Source: Chitinophagaceae bacterium
Lineage (GTDB): Bacteria > Bacteroidota > Bacteroidia > Chitinophagales > Chitinophagaceae
DNA length: 62,141 nt
Reading direction: 5' to 3'
NCBI GenBank assembly: GCA_947374225.1
Contig: CANCAY010000012.1
Span: forward strand, 1 to 62,141
Shown here: in pieces, positions 19,014 to 28,541 of the stretch
Layout of the letters: every line of letters begins with the position of its first letter
How positions within the stretch are numbered: position 1 is the stretch's first letter
Translations under genes and position numbers: made by a program
Notes under the pieces: generated by a model
The model's input: only the letters and a program-made list of their open reading frames with translations
What the model was told of the DNA's origin: nothing
Databases searched by the model: none

Positions 19014-19832
19014 TTACTCAGTGATTCCCGCTTTTTGCATAATTAAATCACTTACTCCTGTTGTTGAATAACCACCATCATGGAATAAGTTCTGCATGGT
19101 AACCATCTTAGTTAAGTCAGAGAATAATGTGATACAATAGTTAGCGCAATCTTCTGCACTTGCATTACCTAATGGTGCAATGGCATTAGCGTAATCAAAG
19201 AAATCACCAAATCCTTTAATACCAGTACCTGCAGTTGTTTTTGTTGGAGATTGTGAAACGGTATTTACACGCACTCTATTTTTTAAACCATAATGGTATC
19301 CAAAACTACGTGCAATAGATTCTAACAATGCTTTAATGTCAGCCATGTCTGTATAGAAAGGATAAGTTCTTTGAGCAGCTGCATAAGTTAAAGCAACCAC
19401 ACTTGCTTCGTCATTTAAGGCGTCCATTTTATAGGCAACACTTAACATTTTATGTAATGACATTGCAGAAACGTCTACACCCTTCGCATAATAGTCATAG
19501 TTCAATTCTGGGTAACCAATTTTCTTTCTAATATTTACACTCATTCCAATAGAGTGTAAGACGAAGTCAATTTTGCCACCTAATATTTCTTGAGATTCAG
19601 TAAACAAGTTGGTTAGTTCTTCAACGCTAGTGGCGTCAGCTGGAACAATTTTAGAATTCGTCTTTTCTGCCAATCCATTAATTTCACCCATACGCATTGC
19701 GATAGGAGCATTGGTTAAAACAAATGTAGCACCTTCTTCATGTGCTTTTTCAGCTACTTTCCAAGCTATAGAATTGCTATCCAAAGCGCCAGTAATAATT
19801 CCTCTCTTTCCTTTTAATAAATTGTATGACAT
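19014..19832 (-). CDS. fabI: enoyl-[acyl-carrier-protein] reductase FabI
   Basis: Last reductive step of fatty acid elongation, NADH-dependent, cytoplasmic. It is an SDR-fold protein of 272 residues with the FabI-type nucleotide loop GALDSNSIAWKVA and the SIGMS segment. The catalytic tyrosine and lysine are spaced as Tyr-X6-Lys in YTDMADIK. RVNTVSQSPTKTTAGTGI is the substrate-loop region. The Bacteroidota form is diverged from E. coli FabI but clearly in the family. fabH and fabD are elsewhere in the window, so fatty acid genes are scattered. Confidence 0.93.
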   Translation of the reverse strand: MSYNLLKGKRGIITGALDSNSIAWKVAEKAHEEGATFVLTNAPIAMRMGEINGLAEKTNSKIVPADATSVEELTNLFTESQEILGGKIDFVLHSIGMSVNIRKKIGYPELNYDYYAKGVDVSAMSLHKMLSVAYKMDALNDEASVVALTYAAAQRTYPFYTDMADIKALLESIARSFGYHYGLKNRVRVNTVSQSPTKTTAGTGIKGFGDFFDYANAIAPLGNASAEDCANYCITLFSDLTKMVTMQNLFHDGGYSTTGVSDLIMQKAGITE

Positions 19833-19890
19833 CGTTTAAGATTTATTTAGTGCTGTAAAAATAATGATAATTCTCCCAATAAATAGGGTA

Positions 19891-21543
19891 TTAGGCTAAT
19901 AGTTCCTTCGCGTTCGCTAATGCAGATTTAGTAGGAGGGTCACCACCAATCATGCGTGCAATATGCTGTACACGTTCTTCCTGAGACAATGCCCTTAAAA
20001 AGGTATTGGTATTATTCCCTTTTTGTTCCTTATAAACATATAAATGAGTATGTCCTTTAGCTGCTATTTGAGGTTGATGGGTAATACAAAGTACTTGACG
20101 TGCTTTGCCTAAATTTTGCAATAATAAACCAACTTGCTTAGCGGGTTCTCCAGAGATCCCGGTGTCAATTTCATCAAATATCATAGTTGGTAAATCCACT
20201 GATTTTGCAACCAGCGATTTGATACATAACATGAGTCGACTTAATTCACCACCACTTGCTACTTTACGAATGGTTTCAAATTTCTGTGTATTATTTGCGT
20301 CAAATAAGATATCAATTTTGTCTTGACCGTATGTATTAAAAGCCACTTTCTCCATGGTGACTTTAATTTTTGCATTCGGCATTCCTACTTGATGCAATAA
20401 GCCGTTTACATTTTTTGTAAAGGGTTCAATTTGTTTATTTCTTTTGTCGCTCAAACCAATTGCCAATTCCGTTACTTTTTTAATACCTTCTTTCACAGTC
20501 TTGTCTAGAGCAGCAATGGTCTCTTCTAAATTCAATACTGCTTCTAAATCTTTTTCTAATTGAGCTTGTATTAAAAGCAGCTCTGTAGTAGTTTGAACCT
20601 TATGTTTTTTTTGTAAGCTGTATCCTTGAGACAATCGCTCTTGGATAGTGACAATTTTATTTTGATCAAAATCTATTTTATCCTGCCAGCTACTTAGCTC
20701 ACTTGCAATATCTACTAGCTCTATTTGTGCAGCTTTTAAACGAATCAATAAAGGTTCAAAATTAGCCTGCCATTTTACAATTGGCTCCAAAGTATTTACA
20801 ATTTGTTTTAATTGCTGTACCATTGGATTTTCAGAACTGTCTAATATTTGAATACTATGATCAATCTGCGATTTAATATGCACCGCATTTTCTAAAAACT
20901 TTAATTCCTGTTCTAATTGTTCTAATTCGTTTTCTTGTAAATTCAAATCAGACAATTCTTCTAGCAAATGTTTTTTATAATTTTCAGTTTCTTCAAATTT
21001 TACTTTTTCTGCAAGTAACTCATTTAACTTTTTTTCATTTTCTTTCCATGTGCTGAAAGTGGATTGGTAAGAAGCTGTGTCCTTTTGCAAATTAGCTAAA
21101 GCGTCAATTACAGTGCGTTGAAAATCGGTATCTCCTAAAGTTAAAGTGTCAAACTGTTGGTGTAAGTCCACTAACTGACTAGTTAATTGCTTTAACTCGT
21201 TTAAATTAATAGGGCTGTCATTAATAAAAGCTCTAGACTTCCCTTGAGCACTAATCTCTCTTCTTATAATTACTTCGTCACTAAAATCAATATCATTTGC
21301 ATCAAAAAATGCTTTGTAATTTTCTTTATTGGATAAGGTAAAACTGCCTTCAATAAAGCACTTCTTTTCTGGGTCTCTGCATACATTACTATCTGCTCGG
21401 TCTCCAAGGATTAATCCCAGGGCGCCCATAATAATACTTTTACCTGCTCCGGTTTCTCCAGTAATAACAGACAGGTCATTTGATAGGTCAATATCTAAAT
21501 GGTCTATTAAAATATAATTTTGTATTTCTAATTTACTTAACAT
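19891..21543 (-). CDS. recN: DNA repair protein RecN
   Basis: SMC-like ATPase acting in double-strand break repair. It has an N-terminal half with Walker A GETGAGKS, a long central coiled-coil region (about residues 150-360) and a C-terminal half with signature GGELSRLML and Walker B MIFDEIDTGISG followed by CITHQPQIAA. The length is 550 residues, as expected. It sits 16 bases downstream of the TPR gene and 58 bases upstream of fabI on the same strand. Confidence 0.96.
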   Translation of the reverse strand: MLSKLEIQNYILIDHLDIDLSNDLSVITGETGAGKSIIMGALGLILGDRADSNVCRDPEKKCFIEGSFTLSNKENYKAFFDANDIDFSDEVIIRREISAQGKSRAFINDSPINLNELKQLTSQLVDLHQQFDTLTLGDTDFQRTVIDALANLQKDTASYQSTFSTWKENEKKLNELLAEKVKFEETENYKKHLLEELSDLNLQENELEQLEQELKFLENAVHIKSQIDHSIQILDSSENPMVQQLKQIVNTLEPIVKWQANFEPLLIRLKAAQIELVDIASELSSWQDKIDFDQNKIVTIQERLSQGYSLQKKHKVQTTTELLLIQAQLEKDLEAVLNLEETIAALDKTVKEGIKKVTELAIGLSDKRNKQIEPFTKNVNGLLHQVGMPNAKIKVTMEKVAFNTYGQDKIDILFDANNTQKFETIRKVASGGELSRLMLCIKSLVAKSVDLPTMIFDEIDTGISGEPAKQVGLLLQNLGKARQVLCITHQPQIAAKGHTHLYVYKEQKGNNTNTFLRALSQEERVQHIARMIGGDPPTKSALANAKELLA

Positions 21544-21559
21544 GGATTACTGCAATATA

Positions 21560-23047
21560 CTATTGTTTAAGACATCTTTGAATTCCTGACTTCGCTTTTT
21601 GGTCCAATGAGTTTTTGAAAGCGTGATTTTTCATATTAATACAGGTATTAAAATACTCAATTGCTTTTTGAGGGCTTCCTTTACTTTCATAAATCAAGCC
21701 AATTTGCAAAGCAGCTCTGGCTGCAAAATAGTCCGTTAAATTTGCCCCTTTTTCTAATGCGGATTTATAAAATTTAATAGCTAATTCATCTTGTTCCATT
21801 AAATCATAAATACGACCAAGTCGATAGGCAAACTCTGTCTTGTCGGATTCAGTAGCAAAATCATTAGAGGTTTTGCCCGCCAATATATTTACAGCTTGGG
21901 CTTGATACCCTCCGTCACTTAGTAGCCTTGCTTTTAATAATAGGGGATTAGGCCAGCTACCATTTTTAGCATTCTCAAATGCTTGCTTGTCGGCGTCGGT
22001 AATTTGATTGCCTAGTTTTAAAACATTAGATCGATAAGCATTCGCTTTTTTCATGTCACCTTGCATGTAAGCAATCCAACTTAATCTTTCATAAGCGTCT
22101 TTAACATAAAAATTACCCTTGAAGCTGGTTATGAAATCGGTAAATGCTTTTTGTGCTTTGTCTAATTTAAGTTCGTTCAAATTGGCATAGCCTAATTCTA
22201 ATTGCCAGAAGGGAAGACTTAAGTAGGCATCACTATCATCCATCTGCGTTACAATATTTAAAGCCTTGGCAGACTGTTGATGGTTCAAATACATATTGGT
22301 TGCCATATAGGCATGCATTTGGTTGGTCTTAAAATCGTAATTGTTCTTTTCTAAAAAGTCAAAGGTCTTTTTTGTATTGCCTTCAAAGTTCATAATCAAA
22401 TAGGGGTAGACAAATAAAGCCTCATTTCGGGCTCGCTGGCTGTATTCGTCATTGCTCATTATATATTTTAGTACCATGGCATTACCGTCGCTTATTTTGC
22501 CTGTCATGCCCAATACGCTAGCCATCCATTGGTATCCTTTTGGGATGGTTCCAATTACCGTAGTCATAATACCTAGATAAACGTCATTAGGGCTAAACTT
22601 AGGGTACTTTGATTTGTTCTCTTTAAAAAGTAAGTAGGCTTTTCTGAAGTCTAGTGCCGCTTCCCAGTTTTTATCAAATCTTATAGCCACTAGTGATTTA
22701 TGTAAATGGGCTAATCCTAAACTGTACAAATAATAAGGACTTTGCTTTGGCCCATCCTCGAACAATTCAATTCTTTGTTTAAAATGAGGATATAGCTGAT
22801 TGTATTCCGCAGTGTTCTCATTTAGGAATAACTGGTAAAATTCAGCATAGCTTTCCAATAGCGGGTAAACTAAATTATTGGGGTTACTCTTTTTGTCGGC
22901 AGCAATCCACTTCTTGGCTTCAGGAATGCGAAGGTGTGTAATGGATTCGTAGATTGACTGAGTTCTGTCATTCCAATTATACTGGAGCTGGGCATTTAAT
23001 GACCCAAGGCTTAATAATAGGAGTCCTAAAAAAAACAGCTTTCTCAT
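21560..23047 (-). CDS. exported tetratricopeptide-repeat protein
   Basis: A 495-residue protein with a clear signal peptide (about residues 1-20, ending LNAQ), so it is periplasmic or surface-exposed. The rest is helical. Near the C-terminus there are recognisable TPR-like helical pairs, such as YDLMEQDELAIKFYKSALEK and GLIYESKGSPQKAIEYF. It may be a scaffold, but no specific function can be read. It lies directly upstream of recN with a 16-base gap, which suggests shared transcription; a functional link is not implied. Confidence 0.8.
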   Translation of the reverse strand: MRKLFFLGLLLLSLGSLNAQLQYNWNDRTQSIYESITHLRIPEAKKWIAADKKSNPNNLVYPLLESYAEFYQLFLNENTAEYNQLYPHFKQRIELFEDGPKQSPYYLYSLGLAHLHKSLVAIRFDKNWEAALDFRKAYLLFKENKSKYPKFSPNDVYLGIMTTVIGTIPKGYQWMASVLGMTGKISDGNAMVLKYIMSNDEYSQRARNEALFVYPYLIMNFEGNTKKTFDFLEKNNYDFKTNQMHAYMATNMYLNHQQSAKALNIVTQMDDSDAYLSLPFWQLELGYANLNELKLDKAQKAFTDFITSFKGNFYVKDAYERLSWIAYMQGDMKKANAYRSNVLKLGNQITDADKQAFENAKNGSWPNPLLLKARLLSDGGYQAQAVNILAGKTSNDFATESDKTEFAYRLGRIYDLMEQDELAIKFYKSALEKGANLTDYFAARAALQIGLIYESKGSPQKAIEYFNTCINMKNHAFKNSLDQKAKSGIQRCLKQ

Positions 23048-23064
23048 AGGGTGTAAAAATAAAG

Positions 23065-23090
23065 AAAGGGTAGCGGTTAGGCTACCCTTT
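23065..23090 (-). terminator. probable terminator after the zinc-ribbon gene
   Basis: A perfect 10-base-pair inverted repeat (AAAGGGTAGC 23065-23074 and GCTACCCTTT 23081-23090) has a 6-base loop. It lies between the minus-strand zinc-ribbon gene and the TPR gene. On the minus strand a T-rich run follows. Confidence 0.75.
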
Positions 23091-23121
23091 CAAGGAATAT
23101 TTTATGAATTGGGAGTAAGTA

Positions 23122-23874
23122 TTATTTACCCTCTTTTTCAGCTAATACGTCTTCTACCAAAATACGACCACAGTTTTCACAAGCAATGATCTTTTTGTGT
23201 AAACGGATCTCACTTTGACGCTGAGGAGGGATTGAGTTAAAACATCCACCACAAGCATCTCTTTCTACAGTTACAACAGCTAAACCATTACGGTAGCTAT
23301 TGCGAATACGATCGTAGCTGTACAATAAACGCTCATCGATATGTGCTCTTGCTGCATCGCTCTTAGTTCTTAATTCTTTCTCCTCAATTTCTGTATCTGC
23401 AATGATTTTCTCTAATTCACCTTTTTTGTGTGTCAACACACCGTCCTTAGTTGCAATTGTTTTTTTAGCACTATCCAATACTTTAATCTTCTCTGCTAAT
23501 TCTTCGTTTGCGTCACGGATATGTTTTTCAGCAAGTTTGATTTCCAAACCTTGCATTTCGATTTCTTTGTTGATGGCTTCAAACTCGCGGTTGTTTTTTA
23601 CATTCTCGCTTTGTTGCTCATACTTCACTAATAAAGCTTCGCTTTCTTTGATGGCTGCTTTCTTGTCTTCGATGAATTCAGTGATACCATTTATCTCTTC
23701 TTCGATTCTTGTTTGTCTGTTCACTAAACCCTGAACCTCGTCTTCTAAATCTTTTACTTCCATGGGTAATTCACCACGTAAGATTTCGATTTGATCGATA
23801 CTACTGTCAACGCATTGTAGACGGTAAAGATTCACTAATTTTTCTCCTACTGAAAAGTCTTTAGCTGATGCCAT
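23122..23874 (-). CDS. coiled-coil protein with C4 zinc ribbon
   Basis: A 250-residue cytoplasmic protein. Residues about 30-180 form a long coiled coil rich in Glu and Lys. The C-terminal part carries two CxxC pairs (CGGC and CENC, about 30 residues apart), a C4 zinc ribbon. The family is widespread and commonly located beside nif3/ybgI genes, as here, where the Nif3-like gene is 9 bases upstream. Its biochemical role is not established; a nucleic-acid or adaptor role is only a guess. Confidence 0.85.
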   Translation of the reverse strand: MASAKDFSVGEKLVNLYRLQCVDSSIDQIEILRGELPMEVKDLEDEVQGLVNRQTRIEEEINGITEFIEDKKAAIKESEALLVKYEQQSENVKNNREFEAINKEIEMQGLEIKLAEKHIRDANEELAEKIKVLDSAKKTIATKDGVLTHKKGELEKIIADTEIEEKELRTKSDAARAHIDERLLYSYDRIRNSYRNGLAVVTVERDACGGCFNSIPPQRQSEIRLHKKIIACENCGRILVEDVLAEKEGK

Positions 23875-23883
23875 ATTTCAAGT

Positions 23884-24684
23884 TTATTTAAAGTAATTAA
23901 CCGGTTGGGTTTTCACCATGGATTCGAGGACGGCAAAGGTAGGGAATTTAAGCGTTAAATAGTCAACAATTAGTGCAGGAACAAAATGTTCACTTTCCCC
24001 ATGCCCAATATCAAGTAAAAGGTATTTGCCATCGGCTTCAAAAAACTCATGGTATTTTAAGTCGCTGGTAATGAAACAATCCACTTTTTTGTCCTTTAAT
24101 ATATTTAATAAAAAACTTCCACTACCACCACATAAAGCTATGGTTTTCAGTTTATTGTTAGTTAAATTTGTATATTTAATGACCTCCAATGAAAGCTTCT
24201 CTTTCACCCATTTGATAAAGTCAAGTTCGTCTGTTTCAAGGGGTAATTCACCAATTAAGCCGGATCCAATAGCATGTCCATTGCGGTCAAAAATTCCTGG
24301 CTGCGGGGCTAATATTTCTCTGTTTTCAAGATGTAATTTGTCGGCTAAAGTTTTATTCACCCCGTCTATTAAATTGTCCAAATTGGTATGAATAGCATAC
24401 AAGGCGATACCGTGCTTTATAGCTTTCAATACTGTTCGGTTCACATAATGGTTCGAACTCAGCTCTTTTATGCCTTTAAATACTATGGGATGGTGGCTAA
24501 CAATTAGGTTACAGCCCCTGTTAATAGCTTCCTCAATAACAGCTTCGGTGCAGTCAAGGGAACAAAGAATACCAGTGCAGTTGATAGTTGGGTCGCCAAC
24601 TATCAATCCACAATTATCATAAGATTCTTGAAAATGTATAGGGGCCCAATCCTCTAAAGCGGAAATAAACTGTTTAATTTGCAT
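23884..24684 (-). CDS. Nif3-like dinuclear metal centre protein
   Basis: Member of the YbgI/NIF3 family (also annotated GTP cyclohydrolase 1 type 2), hexameric metal proteins of unsettled function. Metal ligands are visible in SHHPIVFKG, the IHTNLDN segment and the late DIGHGESEHFVPAL. At 266 residues it is the short form without the roughly 100-residue central insertion found in many Gram-positive and some Bacteroidota homologues. It is transcribed just ahead of the zinc-ribbon gene (9-base gap). Confidence 0.9.
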   Translation of the reverse strand: MQIKQFISALEDWAPIHFQESYDNCGLIVGDPTINCTGILCSLDCTEAVIEEAINRGCNLIVSHHPIVFKGIKELSSNHYVNRTVLKAIKHGIALYAIHTNLDNLIDGVNKTLADKLHLENREILAPQPGIFDRNGHAIGSGLIGELPLETDELDFIKWVKEKLSLEVIKYTNLTNNKLKTIALCGGSGSFLLNILKDKKVDCFITSDLKYHEFFEADGKYLLLDIGHGESEHFVPALIVDYLTLKFPTFAVLESMVKTQPVNYFK

Positions 24685-24760
24685 GTGCTAATTTAATTAT
24701 TAAATATTAAATCAAATTTGGCATTAAACTTTTTATATAAATAACTGTTATTATAGTATT

Positions 24761-26083
24761 ATGAATCAATCAATTATATTATTCTGGTTTAGAAGAGATT
24801 TAAGGTTTAAGGACAATACTGGACTTTTCCATGCCTTAAAAAAAGCGAAGGAAAAAGGAGCTCAAGTACTTCCGATTTTCATTTTTGATAAAAATATATT
24901 GAGTCAATTAGAAGATAAGGACGACCGACGAGTGGATTTTATACATCAGGTTTTAACAGGATTACAACAAGAATTAGTAGAAAAAGGCAAAACCATTTGC
25001 GTAAAACAAGGGAAACCCTTGGAGGTTTTTGAGCAATTAGTTAAAGAATATTCGATTTTGGAAGTTTATACGAACCATGATTATGGTCCAAAAGCAAATT
25101 TAAGGGACCAGCAAATCAAGGATTTTTTAGCCAAAAAGGGAATTGAATTCCACACATATAAGGACCAAGTGATTTTTGAAAAGTCCGAAGTGACCAAGGA
25201 CGACACAAAACCATATACCGTTTTCACCCCATATTCTAGAAAATGGAAGGCATTATGGGTGACTCAAAAACCCAAATTAAATCCCTCCGAAAAAGGGATG
25301 GCCTATTTATTGGATGCTAAACCACTCCCAATTCCTAGCTTAAAAGACATTGGATTTGAGAAATCGGACCTCGTGATTCCAGACAAAAACTGGAAATTGA
25401 ACACCATAAAAGGGTATACCGATCAAAGAAATTTTCCATCAATTGAGGGGGGCACTTCCCATTTAGGGGTGCACTTAAGGTTCGGGACTATCTCCATTAG
25501 ACAGTTGGCTTTGGAGACGGAAGAATTGAACGAAACATTTTTGAATGAATTAATTTGGCGCGATTTCTACCATATGATACTTTGGCATTTCCCGCATGTG
25601 GCAGAAGGCAAGTCCTTCAAAGCACAATATGATTTTATTGAATGGCGTAATAATGAAGCTGAATTTAAAGCATGGTGTGCCGGGAAAACTGGGTATCCAA
25701 TTGTTGATGCTGGGATGAGAGAATTGAATGCAACCGGCTATATGCATAATAGAGTTCGTATGGTAGTTGCCAGCTTTTTAACTAAGCACTTATTAATAGA
25801 CTGGCGTTGGGGGGAAACTTATTTTGCGCAAAAATTACTCGACTTTGACTTGGCTGCTAATAATGGAGGATGGCAATGGGCTAGTGGAAGTGGCTGTGAT
25901 TCGGCACCTTATTTCAGGGTATTTAATCCTAGGTTACAAACAGAGAAATTTGATAAAGACTTAAAATATATCCGACATTGGATTCCAGAGCTAGATAGTT
26001 TTGACTATCCCAAACCAATTGTAGTGCATGAGGAAGCGAGGGAACGTGTTTTAGCGGCTTATAAGAAAGCATTGAAAGACTAA
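24761..26083 (+). CDS. phr: class I deoxyribodipyrimidine photolyase
   Basis: Light-dependent DNA repair enzyme that splits pyrimidine dimers using FAD. The N-terminal antenna domain begins FWFRRDLRFKDNTGL. The C-terminal FAD domain has FTPYSRKW, WRDFYHMILWHFP, GYPIVDAGMREL, HNRVRMVVASFLTK and the NNGGWQWASGSGCD signature. The 440-residue length and motifs fit CPD-class I enzymes; a cryptochrome role cannot be excluded by sequence alone. It is divergent from nif3 and converges with mqnD, overlapping its end by 4 bases. Confidence 0.93.
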   Translation: MNQSIILFWFRRDLRFKDNTGLFHALKKAKEKGAQVLPIFIFDKNILSQLEDKDDRRVDFIHQVLTGLQQELVEKGKTICVKQGKPLEVFEQLVKEYSILEVYTNHDYGPKANLRDQQIKDFLAKKGIEFHTYKDQVIFEKSEVTKDDTKPYTVFTPYSRKWKALWVTQKPKLNPSEKGMAYLLDAKPLPIPSLKDIGFEKSDLVIPDKNWKLNTIKGYTDQRNFPSIEGGTSHLGVHLRFGTISIRQLALETEELNETFLNELIWRDFYHMILWHFPHVAEGKSFKAQYDFIEWRNNEAEFKAWCAGKTGYPIVDAGMRELNATGYMHNRVRMVVASFLTKHLLIDWRWGETYFAQKLLDFDLAANNGGWQWASGSGCDSAPYFRVFNPRLQTEKFDKDLKYIRHWIPELDSFDYPKPIVVHEEARERVLAAYKKALKD

Positions 26084-26874
26084 TTATTCAAATCGCTGTA
26101 TACTTTTTCTAATTGTGCAATGGCTTTTTTTCCGGTGTCTCCCATGTCAATGCTAAAATCGTTTACATATAAATCAATATGTTGACGCATTACATTCTCA
26201 GACATTTCTTGGGAATGAGATTTTACATATTCAGGTAAAACGGCATAGCTGTTTTTAAAAGCATATTCCACACTTTCTTTAATGAGGTTGTCGATTATTT
26301 GAACTTGCTCAATGGGTAAATTTTTATTTGCAATAATACCACCTAATGGGATTGGAGCGTTAAAACTTTCTTCAAAATAAGTACCTAAGTCCATCCATTT
26401 ACTCAGTCCTTTTTCTGCATAGGTAAAACGATTCTCGTGAATTATTACACCAGCATCCACTTTGCCAGACAATACCGCATCTTCAATTTCATTGAATACT
26501 AGAAACTTTTTATTTTTCACATTGGGGAAAGCTAAACTAAATAATAAATGTGCGGTAGTATTAATGCCTGGTACTGCAACGGTCATAGTAGCTTCATCCG
26601 GTTTTTCCTTATAAATTAATAAAGGTCCAACTCCTTTACCCAAAGCACCTCCACTATTTAATAAATGATAATTATTTTTTACTAAGGGCCATACGCCATA
26701 ACTAATTTTAGAAAAATCTAATTTCCCCTGTAAAGCCCACTCATTAAGTGTTTGAACGTCTTGTAGGGCAATATTAAATTCAAAACCTTTCGTGTCAATT
26801 TTATGGTTCACTAAAGCGTCAAAAATAAAAGTATCGTTAGGGCAGGGGGAGAATCCTAAATTAATTACAGCCAT
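26080..26874 (-). CDS. mqnD: 1,4-dihydroxy-6-naphthoate synthase MqnD
   Basis: Late enzyme of the futalosine route to menaquinone, converting cyclic dehypoxanthinylfutalosine to 1,4-dihydroxy-6-naphthoate. It has a periplasmic-binding-protein-like fold but no signal peptide. The N-terminal GFSPCPNDTFIFDALV is diagnostic; KISYGVWP, GALGKGVGPLL, INTTAHLLFSLAFP and VIIHENRFTY follow. The length is 264 residues. It starts 1 base after mqnB ends, so the two steps are co-transcribed. Confidence 0.95.
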   Translation of the reverse strand: MAVINLGFSPCPNDTFIFDALVNHKIDTKGFEFNIALQDVQTLNEWALQGKLDFSKISYGVWPLVKNNYHLLNSGGALGKGVGPLLIYKEKPDEATMTVAVPGINTTAHLLFSLAFPNVKNKKFLVFNEIEDAVLSGKVDAGVIIHENRFTYAEKGLSKWMDLGTYFEESFNAPIPLGGIIANKNLPIEQVQIIDNLIKESVEYAFKNSYAVLPEYVKSHSQEMSENVMRQHIDLYVNDFSIDMGDTGKKAIAQLEKVYSDLNN

Positions 26875-26875
26875 C

Positions 26876-27544
26876 TTATGCAGTTTTATGTAATTCGTCT
26901 AATAATTGTAAAAGACTTTCATTTAAATTATAAATAGCTTCTTGCATTTTCCATTTTGATTTATTTCGTTCTCCAACATAATTAGACACTGCGCGTAATT
27001 GAATAAAGGGAGCATGTAAGTCGCGACCAATATAATGTAAAGCAGCACCTTCCATAGATTCCAATGTTGCTTTATAACGACCACTATATAATTCAATTTT
27101 AGATTTTTCCGTGCTAATGGTGTTTACGGTTACCGCTTTTTTGGTAGGTAGTTTCAATAAATTATACTGATTCAACCAAGGGTTAGGCAAACTTTTTTTC
27201 TCATATGGAGGGTCATTCGGTTTGTCTAATTTCAAATCGTATAAGTCCTTCCAAACTTTATTTTCAACTACACCAATATCTCCTGCAAAATCATCTTTTA
27301 CAGCAAATACTTTGCCTAATGGCACTTTTTTATCAAAGCATCCGGCAATGCCAATTTGAATAATTAAGGAAGGTGTTTCCTGTGTAAACATCTTCATCAA
27401 AGACACGCTAGAAGCTAGCATACCAATACCAGATTCGTGAAAACCAACCGAAAAACGCTTACTATTACCCACATAAGCAGGGTTGATTTTTTGAAAACTG
27501 GGCATCCATTCGCCATTAGTGGCAGCTGTTATGATTACTCTCAT
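26876..27544 (-). CDS. mqnB: futalosine hydrolase MqnB
   Basis: Nucleoside phosphorylase-fold enzyme that removes hypoxanthine from futalosine in menaquinone synthesis. Seen are IQIGIAGCFDKKVPLGKV, ESMEGAALHY and QLRAVSNYVGERNKSKW, which match the nucleoside-binding ESMEGAA and the family C-terminus. I start at the ATG complementary to 27542-27544 (222 residues, MRVIITAATNGEW). A start 12 codons upstream adds a Cys-rich stretch with no family match and crosses the divergent promoter region. Pairing with mqnD supports the assignment over a generic MTA nucleosidase. Confidence 0.92.
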   Translation of the reverse strand: MRVIITAATNGEWMPSFQKINPAYVGNSKRFSVGFHESGIGMLASSVSLMKMFTQETPSLIIQIGIAGCFDKKVPLGKVFAVKDDFAGDIGVVENKVWKDLYDLKLDKPNDPPYEKKSLPNPWLNQYNLLKLPTKKAVTVNTISTEKSKIELYSGRYKATLESMEGAALHYIGRDLHAPFIQLRAVSNYVGERNKSKWKMQEAIYNLNESLLQLLDELHKTA

Positions 27545-27569
27545 GGTGCAAAGGTCGGCACAAATTTTA

Positions 27570-27577
27570 TATCTTTG
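27570..27577 (+). promoter_or_regulatory. -7 box upstream of the first pterin synthase gene
   Basis: TATCTTTG matches the Bacteroidota TAnnTTTG element, 17 bases before the ATG at 27595. No TTG is found 19 bases upstream, so the -33 part is weak or absent. Confidence 0.55.
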
Positions 27578-27594
27578 CAAAAATTGATGAACAA

Positions 27595-28002
27595 ATGGTG
27601 TACTTAACTAGAGTGGAACATTTTAATGCAGCACATAAATTGGCTAATCCAAATTGGTCAAAAGAGCAGAACGAAGCAATGTTTGGAGTATGTGCCAATG
27701 AGAACTGGCATGGCCATAACTATGAGCTATTTGTTACTATAAAGGGTACACCTAACCCCGAAACTGGCTTTTTGTTTGACGTTAAAAAGCTGAGCATTAT
27801 TATTAAGAAATACATCATTGATGAACTAGATCATAAGAATCTAAATTTAGACGTGCCTTTTATGGCAGGTCAAATGTGTAGTACTGAAAACCTGGCAATT
27901 GCGGTTTGGAAACAATTGGTACCTCATATTCCAGCAGAAGTACAACTGCATTGCATCAAATTATACGAGACCCCTCGCATTTTTGTAGAATATTTCGGAT
28001 AG
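27595..28002 (+). CDS. 6-pyruvoyl-tetrahydropterin synthase/QueD family protein, copy 1
   Basis: A 135-residue T-fold enzyme acting on 7,8-dihydroneopterin triphosphate. Zinc histidines are His14 (FNAAHKL), His39 and His41 (WHGHNYE); the catalytic cysteine is Cys33, and the Asp79-His80 pair (ELDHKNLN) and a late YETP glutamate are present. The spacing is Cys-X5-His-Gly-His, the arrangement of animal biopterin-forming PTPS; E. coli QueD has Cys-X3-His-Gly-His. This leaves open tetrahydrobiopterin or related pterin synthesis instead of, or besides, queuosine. It is followed by a second copy and folE. Confidence 0.9.
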   Translation: MVYLTRVEHFNAAHKLANPNWSKEQNEAMFGVCANENWHGHNYELFVTIKGTPNPETGFLFDVKKLSIIIKKYIIDELDHKNLNLDVPFMAGQMCSTENLAIAVWKQLVPHIPAEVQLHCIKLYETPRIFVEYFG

Positions 28003-28023
28003 TTTAAGCCAAAAATGCTGAAC

Positions 28024-28051
28024 GTTTAATCTTTATTATCAAAGGTTAAAC
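28024..28051. other. stem-loop between the two pterin synthase genes
   Basis: GTTTAATCTTT (28024-28034) pairs with AAAGGTTAAAC (28041-28051) over 11 positions including one G-T wobble, with a 6-base loop. No T tract follows, so it may be a weak terminator or an mRNA-stabilising element after the first copy. Confidence 0.5.
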
Positions 28052-28127
28052 AATATTATCATTTCCACGTTATATATAATTGTAACTTCGTTATCTTAAT
28101 TTGGAACCAAGTTTATAATATAACAGC

Positions 28128-28541
28128 ATGGATCATAAAGTAGCAGTATTTAGGAAAGAACATTTCAATTCGGCACATCGATTATTTTGTGCTGACTGGA
28201 CTGATGCCGAAAATAAGCGTGTTTTTGGTGCATGCAGTAATCCAAATTATCATGGTCACAACTACGAACTAGTAGTACAAGTAAATGGTTATCCAGATCC
28301 TATAACCGGATTCGTGATAAACACTAAAGACTTAAGTACGATTGTTCAAGAAGAAGTGATTTCGAGATTCGATCATAAAAACTTAAACTTAGATACCGAC
28401 GCATTTAAAAATTTGAATCCCACTGCTGAAAATATTGCGATAGTGATTCATAATTTAATAAGGCCTCGCATAGCTGAGACACTTGAATTAAAAATTCGAT
28501 TGTATGAAACAGAAAGAAACTTTGTCGACTACCCCGCTTAA
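28128..28541 (+). CDS. 6-pyruvoyl-tetrahydropterin synthase/QueD family protein, copy 2
   Basis: A 137-residue paralogue of the preceding gene with the same active-site set: His17 (FNSAHRL), Cys36, His42 and His44 (YHGHNYE), FDHKNLN and YETE. It also has Cys-X5-His-Gly-His spacing. The two proteins agree in motif layout but differ clearly elsewhere, so the duplication is old. folE begins inside its last 38 bases, coupling it to supply of dihydroneopterin triphosphate. One copy may serve queuosine and the other biopterin, but the sequence alone does not say which. Confidence 0.9.
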   Translation: MDHKVAVFRKEHFNSAHRLFCADWTDAENKRVFGACSNPNYHGHNYELVVQVNGYPDPITGFVINTKDLSTIVQEEVISRFDHKNLNLDTDAFKNLNPTAENIAIVIHNLIRPRIAETLELKIRLYETERNFVDYPA

